Shown one piece after another: positions 57,111-64,000 of a stretch of 64,000 nucleotides of DNA. Where the stretch lies: the NCBI GenBank assembly GCA_035048495.1, contig CM068548.1:15675464-15739463 (forward strand), written 5' to 3'. This stretch comes from Euptelea pleiosperma. Lineage: Eukaryota; Streptophyta; Magnoliopsida; Ranunculales; Eupteleaceae. The notes under the pieces were generated by a model. It searched no databases, was not told the origin of the DNA, and saw nothing but the letters and a program-made list of their open reading frames with translations. The position numbers and the translations under genes are program-made. Numbering within the stretch: the stretch's first letter is position 1; every line of letters begins with the position of its first letter.

Positions 57111-59526
57111 TGGATGAGAATATGGACCTGTGACACAACAAACAACACTCTCCATCTACATCATCATGGGCCAATTCATATTCCAAAAGATATGTTTCGT
57201 AATGTCTTTTGAGTGTATTCCCAACACCCTGGTGTAAATTACAAGAACAGTTCAGCAAAACCATATTTATGGGAATAAACATTTTTCAACTATACTAAAC
57301 ATAGAATACTATGTTAACCACAGCCAAACAAGTGCGCTACAGTATGAATGTATACAAAGAGGCAAAGATGGATGACATACAGTCATTCTGTTGGTCATTG
57401 TGTGATTGCGCATCTTCGAGAAAACCTGGCCTTTCCAGTTGATGCCATTTCCAACATGAAAGCCTCCTCTTGAAACCACCTATAAAGGGGAATTTTAACA
57501 GTTACGGCTTGATATCTGAGCAACACGATGATTAAACAAATACCACTTGGAGAAACATTATTCAGTTTGCACCAGCGTGGTAGGCCCCACCTACCAACCG
57601 AAAGGAATACAACAGCAGCTCACCTCTCTATACAAGTTGTAGAGGTCCAAACGCTTTGCATTGAGTATGGCCTCTGGGAACTCAGCAAGCCCGCCTTGAG
57701 GGACAAGCCGGGTATGTCCCCGAACGATGAGAAACTGCATCACATCCCTCAGAAACTCCTCCTGCAAGAAACAAAAAATTTCAAAGAAAACTCGGAAGAA
57801 ACCCTGAAATGAGAGCATCAGATCAAGTCACCATGAAAACGAACTGCACCAGGGCTGGAGGACAGGAAGAAGATATCCTCCCGACCTGTGCTCACACAAG
57901 GACAGGTGTCAAGATCCACCATAGAACGGGTCCAACCAAGGTCCATCCAAACTATTGCTATCTTTTACAGTCAGAAAAGAGACGGGGAATGGTTCCAAAA
58001 GGAGAAAACATTCGCCCGCCCCGGGTGACTTCAAACTTTGAAGTCTCCCCACCCAAAATGTCTGACATGCACCCCAATCCCTTAACCCAACCTGCATTAA
58101 CCCCTTGGTTAGTGATTAACACGGGGTACTTGTCAGACATTTTGGGAGGGGTACTTCAAAGTTTGAAGTCCCCTGGGGCCAGCGAATTTTCCTCGTCCCA
58201 AAAGTCTACGGATCAGATGATTACAATCATTTCATTGGATCGATTTTTGACCTGAAAGATCTCTTTGGTAGGACCATTCAACAATGGGGTCCCAGAACTT
58301 CCTGCACGTGTGCCTCATGTACAGCACAAGCAGGGAAGATGTCTTCTTCCCATCCTCCAGTCCTGAGACAGGTACTGCTCCTACTTAGAAATAACAGATA
58401 GCTAATTAGAAATTAAAATTGAACAAATAGCAAGCAATGAATTTTATCTAAAACAATGTTTGATGAAATTTAAAATAAAACTGAACGGATGTAATTGGGT
58501 AAATAATACTACAAAAAAATTTAAAAACAAAGATGCAAACTTTGCCAACAAACATCCTTTTAATTAATTTTGTACTACCGAAAGTATTTTATTCCCATAA
58601 GTTCTATATTTTTATATTATCTTCTTTCCTAATTCAATTAAATTATATTTAGAACAATTAAATTTTGAATATAATACGCATCTTGTTACTTTGATATGCC
58701 AGCATATTAGGCCCCCCCAGAATCACAATACTAGGCACCGTGTATCTCGGAAGTTTCATGTTCCAAACCTGCTCAGGGATATGACAAGGGAATAACTCAC
58801 CTCTGAGCAAACTTGAATCGGAGATCGGCCGCAACCATGTTTCTTCAAGGGTAGGGGATTCAAAGAAATAATCTGCTGAGCCTGAAAAGAGCTTGACAAT
58901 GATTTCCGATGCGTGACAGGAGCCGGCCCCACAATATTATGCTTTGCAGAGGGGACAACTGATAAGTTAGCCTTTGCCTGGGCTCCATCATATCCATCAG
59001 CCTCAGGAATCCCTGAAAAGGGCAGCATCTTGTGGTGACGGGTGTGAGGGATGGGCCTCATCGCAGCAACTTTCAGTTTCTGTCTTACGGGTACTAAGGG
59101 CATGCTGACCCCATCAATCAATCCCGGTTGCTTATTTTCGTCGTCTTCTTTTGGAAAACCTGCTCCGCTTTCACCTAAAACAACACTGTGAGTGACAGGT
59201 CTTGTTTCACGACATGGTTCAGACCTCTTCCGGTTAGGAGCAGGTGGTTTTAACCAGCTTGGGGGACTACCAGGAATAGCATTCTTTGGAAGGAGATCCT
59301 TCCCCTGCTTTGTACAGAAGAAAAGAAGGCGCTCAGCATCATCTTTCTCAAAAGAAGCAACAGATGATCCCTGAATACTGGCAATGCCAAGGGTAACAAA
59401 GCTACGATAAGAAACTTCTGGTGCAAGCTGCCTCAAAACCTGCAAAGGCATACCACAATACACACGCGCATTATGAAAAAATCATCAAGAAGACACAATT
59501 CAATCAACATTAGCATCAAGGGCAAG

Positions 59527-59562
<36 letters not shown>

Positions 59563-62500
59563 ACAGCTAACGGGGTCGGCTTGCGCTCTAGTGGGAAGCC
59601 TCATAATAGTAGAGATAAAGTGTTTCTTGTGGGGCAAAAAAGTTCCACCCTCAACAGAATCACAGTATGCATCGACGTGGGCCATTAATTAGTGGACCAC
59701 TTTGCAATGGCCAACCAAAAATTTAAACAGCTTTTTTTCTCCAGAGACTCTATTCCCTAATGTGACACATCACTTTGGTTTCTTTTAATAAAGAAAGCTT
59801 GTCACTGGGAGAAGAGATGAAAAGTCAAAACAATAAAACATGCCTAACCATCTAAACAGGCTTTTTTTCGCTCAGCCATTAATCCACTATCAGTTGTCCA
59901 AGAAATGTCGATTGGACACTCAAAAAGCTAGAGATAAAATGACACAGAAAGGTTTAGAAAGAAACCTGTGAAGCCCATGTTGGAACCTTCATGCAAACTT
60001 CAAATACAGTTGCCCCACAAGCTATTGAGGCAGACTTCCGAGGCTCAGATAAAGATGGTTTGCTTTCCTCACAGCTTGGCAACGCATGGACTAGCTGACT
60101 CTTCTCAATAAGTTCGTTTTTTATATGTGTCTCCAGGAGCTAAACATTAACAGAAAAAAAAAGTCTTGAATATATTTTCAGAATTTAAGAACACCTACAT
60201 AACTTCAACATGACAACCCACTACAAATGGATTATTTATAGTTACCTGATCATTGAAACAAGTTTGTGCACTACCGGACACTAGAAGTGAGATATGGGCA
60301 GAACTACAGGTTGACAGATCACATCGCATGGTTACGACCCCACGAGAAAATGTCCCTGCCTGAAGAGGAGGCGGTGGGGCACTGCCACACATTATTACCA
60401 TCCATCAATTCAAATTACTTTACTTGCCCAAAATAAAATGCAGATTTTATCAATCCAAAAGCTACAGTAATCAGTTTTAAGTCACAATATACCTGACCCG
60501 ATTATGAAGTTTACTGCCACGTATCTGTAACACCGCCACCAAGGAAGCAGTCAGAACCATGAGAATTTGCTTTATTTGCCAAAATTTAAGAACACAAAAA
60601 TAGAGGTGGTGTTTTGTGTGGGTGGGTGGGTAAGGGGTTGGTGCAGAAAGTGCAAACAGAAGCATGGCAATCTTTTCTTGTCTCTTCAAACTCAGAGGCC
60701 AGTGGTCACATATCTTGACTGAGAAAATAAAGCAGGCATTTTTTGTACCCGACTTCATACTAGTGGTTAAAATGCATAAATTACTCGCACACAAGAAAAA
60801 CTCATAACTTAACTGTCTAAATTCTCCTTAGAAAGATAGGAAGAGGGAAGGAACCATTAGCAATTGACCCCCACCTTCCTGTCCAAGAGTCCACAGGGCA
60901 TCAACTAAAATTTGGATTTCTGTGTAGAATATATATTTATAAGGGGAAAGTGATGCAAACATGTTGGACTCGAAGCCAGTAAGTGAGATGGGTGTAACAA
61001 AAGGAAAAGTCATGTTGAGTAGTTTCTAGTTCCAGACATAAATCCAAGCAACTGTTACATCATACTTACTTCGATGCTCAAGAGGGCATTGAGGCCATCT
61101 TCCAGAGATCCCAATATGCATGCATCCTGAAAAGTAGGCACCCCATAAGCCATGCAAGCCAGGCAAAGAGTAGTTATTGATTTATTGCCAGCAAGCTAAT
61201 ACTGACTTGAAACAAGTTAGTCGTCCCAACTCACCAAAGTGCATGGCACTCCACAAACAAGAAACCTCATGCTCACATCATCATCGTAAATTTTTATAGC
61301 AGGAAGAGTACCAGGCAAGTCTTCGTCTTCTTCTTCTTCTTCTTCTTCTTCTTCTTCTTCCCCTGCCTCATTCTCCAGTGGAGCGATGTTGATCTTTGGA
61401 GGGTCCCCGAGAAGGCGGGGCCCCAGCTTTCCACTAACTTTGTGACTGTTAGCTGGCAAGACGTGGTTGTTTCGTACACAGTAGAGCCTAAAGGATGCAT
61501 GCGCAAGTTGGAAAGCATCCCATGTATGGCTACATGAACTGACAGCCACAAAACATCCAACCATGAGATCATAATTCCATTTTCCTTCCAGACATCAAAC
61601 AAGTCAGAGAAATACAATGTGATGGGATCACCATAGATTGTGGCAGCTCTATAGGTAAAAATCGGTAAATGTGCTCTCATTGATCAAGGGTCACCCAATC
61701 CATAGCCCAAAAATCAGATCGAATGGAATACCCTTACTACCCAATAACTGAATATTTTGTGCATCGTTACACATTTTTATCAGCTGGATGGAGTAATTTT
61801 TTGGGCTATGACCCATCCAATAGAGCAGAGAGGCATTGAACCACTGTCCATGATGAGATGGGGACGTCCCCACGCTATGTATCCTATATCATTTAAGAAG
61901 AAAATGAAAATACCTCTGTACCACTGACAACAATGCCTGGCGAAAATGGCAAGCTGCATAACAAGAGAATGCATTCTTCCAAAATATCACATAAGGAATT
62001 CCCTGCCAAGGAGAAAATTCCTGATTCAGCAATTCTTTTCAGGAAAGGACACGAGCATGCAAAACCACTTTTGAAAACCGCAATTCACCATGAAACAAAA
62101 TCACAAACGATTTATAACCAACACCTTCCTTTTCTCTCCACAAAGAAGAATAAAAAAACCTCAAGTTTAGAATCACCTTTGAGTGAAGCGCCTCTGCCAA
62201 CTTTTCACCATTAGCTATTTCCAAATAAACCTGCACCCCACAATTTCATTATTTCACACTGAATGAAACAACATACCAAAATTACTTGTGCCAGTGACCA
62301 CCAGTAAATGATAATAACTATCATTTACTAGGCAGGTTTAAAGCATAACAAAATTGTATTGAGTTCCTCAGAATCTATACAAGGTCGTCTAGATCTTTGT
62401 TTTGGATAAAAAGATTTATCAAAGGGAAAAGAAAACAGGATTAGGAGATATCATTCCCATATAAGGGTGTCCAGATTTCAAAAATAAAGACTAGATGAAC

Positions 62501-64000
62501 TTGTTATCGTAACATGCTATAGGTGAACTTGTGAGTGCTTGAGTCACACCAATAATTGATAACTTATGCAAGTATTAGGAATTAAATAAGGTCAACATTT
62601 CTTTATTTTCCTTAATGGGGTACTGTTTCTAAATGTTCACTCTTCCAGGTTTTCTATTTACACTCTTTTTTCTACCCTTACACATTTCCTAAGTCTTTTA
62701 AAAGGAACATTGTGAGGTACAAAATAAATTCTTTAATCCACAACAAAGGAGCTATACACTTTGCCATTTGTTGGGAGGTGTGGAAAGAGAGAAATCTCCG
62801 TATTCGAAGACAAGATTGTAGATGTGGAGAAGATTATCCTGAAGATAAAAGCTACTGTTTATTTCTGGGGTTCAATCATTCCCGAGCTTCAAAGTTTCAG
62901 ATTTGAAGATTTTGTGTGTCGGTGGGGTCGTCTGATTTTCTAGCTTGTCGCTTCTCCCTTTGATTTTTGGGCGCCTGTGCCTGTTTTTGTTTAGCGCCTT
63001 GCTCTTTTCCTGGCTGTTGATGTACACTTTTGGGGGCCCTCTCAGCCCCATTTTAATTAATTTACCTCTTTTATCGATCAAAAAAAATTGCACTTCATAT
63101 ATTTCTATGTTCAAGTTAACATTCATCATGTTGATAGAATGTAAGACGATTTTTAGTATGACAAACCATAAGTGGTTTATAGGTTACTCATTCAAGTATA
63201 TGTTTTCCATCAAATATTTGGCCTCCTCATTAAAACTGTCTCCATAACTTTTATTTGTCATATACTTAGATAATAAACTGGTAATGAGACTATGAGTGTG
63301 TTGCAGTTTTAAGAAAGAAGGAAACAACAACATCAACTCAGGCCTTTTGCACATATAATAGAAATGCACTTCAACTTCTTCAGGAATCTATAAGTTGTAA
63401 CCTCACCATCAACCAATTCCACAAATGCCCAGGAGCAGCAACTAAAAATCTAACCAAAGAGAATAACAATCCAAACAACAAATCCACATTACACTTAACA
63501 GAGTTGGAAAAGTAAGCCACTTACAGTGGTTGGTAATGTGGAATCAAAAAGCCCGCAAATTGCTTCAACAGTGGACAAATCAACACCTCCCCACACAAGG
63601 GAGCCTATTTCTTCATCATTTGGAAGCTGCTCTCCTTGCAAGTACACAATACTTGGCTCCCATGATTCTAAAACTCGTCGGAACTCATCCGTTGCTGGAT
63701 TGTTCAGGGTCTGAACCTGTGGTCAATTAGGAAAAATCAACAAAATTTTTTGGAATGGAAATTAATAGAATTCAATGAAGAAAACAAAACAAACAAACAA
63801 AATGCAGATGGGAATAGATGAAAAGAGAACAATTAGGGTAAGATTGGCACCTCTAGACGGCCAGAAGAAACAAGCTCCGGAAAGGGGTATCTAGGCCCAT
63901 CCTCTGAAATCTCCTGCTTTTGTTTATAATCAGAATTTTTCCCACACACAACTGCGAGAAGGCCACAGGTATGTTTCGAAGGACCTTGAGCATGAAACAT
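56294..64000 (-). CDS. ARID4: ARID and PHD-finger chromatin protein, ARID4 type
   Basis: Fifteen exons on the minus strand: 64000-63851, 63716-63525, 62230-62177, 62002-61914, 61538-61235, 61126-61070, 60524-60493, 60381-60246, 60139-59966, 59439-58801, 57761-57624, 57479-57381, 57228-57128, 57031-56941, 56389-56294. All phases agree and give 783 aa from an ATG at the very edge of the window (MFHAQGPSKH); a longer N-terminus cannot be excluded. The N-terminal half is plant-specific. An acidic run of about eleven Glu lies in exon 5. The ARID DNA-binding domain starts at about 610 (EEFLRDVMQFLIVRGHTRLV, LYREVVSRGGF, GVGNTLKRHYETYLLEYE). A PHD-type C4HC3 zinc finger follows: Cys717, Cys720, Cys731, Cys734, His739, Cys742, Cys764, Cys767. 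Arabidopsis ARID2/3/4 belong to the PEAT chromatin complex that silences heterochromatin. A nuclear role is inferred from family. Confidence 0.93.
57068..57110. repeat. (GT)n(GA)n microsatellite filling a short ARID4 intron
   Basis: Plus-strand (GT)n followed by (GA)n. It makes up almost half of the 96-bp intron between exons 13 and 14 (57032-57127). Confidence 0.85.
57840..58380. mobile_element. long foldback element in ARID4 intron 10
   Basis: Left arm GGCTGGAGGACAGGAAGAAG pairs with the complement of CTTCTTCCCATCCTCCAGTC at 58343-58362. Inner arms ACTTCAAACTTTGAAGTCTC and CACCCAAAATGTCTGACATG pair with TTGTCAGACATTTTGGGAGG and ACTTCAAAGTTTGAAGTCCC. Each inner arm itself contains the palindrome CTTCAAACTTTGAAG. 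Arms are about 250 bp with diverged outer parts. A shorter relative lies at 20225-20400. Confidence 0.75.
59528..59561. repeat. (GT)n microsatellite in ARID4 intron 9
   Basis: About 16 uninterrupted GT units, just downstream (in gene sense upstream) of exon 10. Confidence 0.85.
61323..61361 (-). repeat. coding (GAA)n microsatellite in ARID4 exon 5
   Basis: (CTT)n on the plus strand reads (GAA)n in the gene and encodes a run of about eleven glutamates between NEAG and DEDLPG. In-frame length change would be tolerated by frame but would alter the acidic tract. Confidence 0.85.

Noticed and set aside
58256..58367. Possible extra ARID4 exon (minus-strand reading with a KKTSSLLVLYMRHT-like stretch)
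   Set aside because: Phase-0 entry meets a stop, the neighbouring exons join directly in phase 0 into a continuous conserved ARID start, and the segment is an arm of an inverted repeat.
61294..61680. 128-codon open frame with a lysine run
   Set aside because: It is the other frame of ARID4 exon 5, where the conserved frame reads the same repeat as polyglutamate.

Overview
The window is nuclear DNA of a flowering plant. Evidence: intron-rich genes with GT-AG junctions, five proteins whose closest recognisable relatives are plant-specific, and intergenic DNA full of short inverted-repeat transposons. Exact lineage cannot be fixed from the sequence; long introns and sparse genes would fit a magnoliid, an early-diverging eudicot or another large-genome dicot. 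No viral, bacterial or organellar block was recognised.

Five protein-coding genes are supported. (1) 5342-7853, minus: a group VII ERF (RAP2.2/RAP2.12 type) with the oxygen-sensing Met-Cys N-terminus. (2) 21671-24037, minus: an intronless subtilase, SBT1.5 type. (3) 39626-46072, plus: a bHLH factor of the LRL (ROOTHAIRLESS-like) clade with seven coding exons. (4) 47567-53002, plus: the RING-H2 E3 ligase AIP2, five exons. (5) 64000-56294, minus: an ARID plus PHD protein, ARID4 type, fifteen exons, its ATG being the last three bases of the window. All exon joins were checked by phase and splice dinucleotides. Genes 1 and 2 are neighbours as in Arabidopsis (RAP2.2 At3g14230, SBT1.5 At3g14240, from memory), suggesting an old gene pair now pulled apart by transposons. 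Genes 4 and 5 converge.

The rest (1-5.3 kb, 8-21.6 kb, 24.5-39.6 kb, most long introns, 53-56.3 kb) is repeat-derived. The dominant component is a set of non-autonomous foldback elements with Mutator-like 9-bp target duplications and termini GAGTAAAACTT. Many copies carry a G-box (CACGTG) in each arm, and the terminal arms hold hairpins whose sequence differs between copies while pairing is kept. Other components: an AACGG-rich foldback family, several further foldback families, RTE-type LINE remnants (one with a nested tRNA-derived SINE), Ty1-copia and Ty3 remnants, and a tandem TRIM retrotransposon array (LTR-int-LTR-int-LTR).

The genes do not form one pathway. ERF-VII (hypoxia), AIP2 (ABA signalling through ABI3), LRL (root hairs), SBT1.5 (extracellular proteolysis) and ARID4 (chromatin) are separate functions. 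The main regulatory theme visible in the DNA is the spread of G-box-bearing transposons, one of them about 140 bp upstream of the SBT1.5 start codon and another inside an LRL intron.
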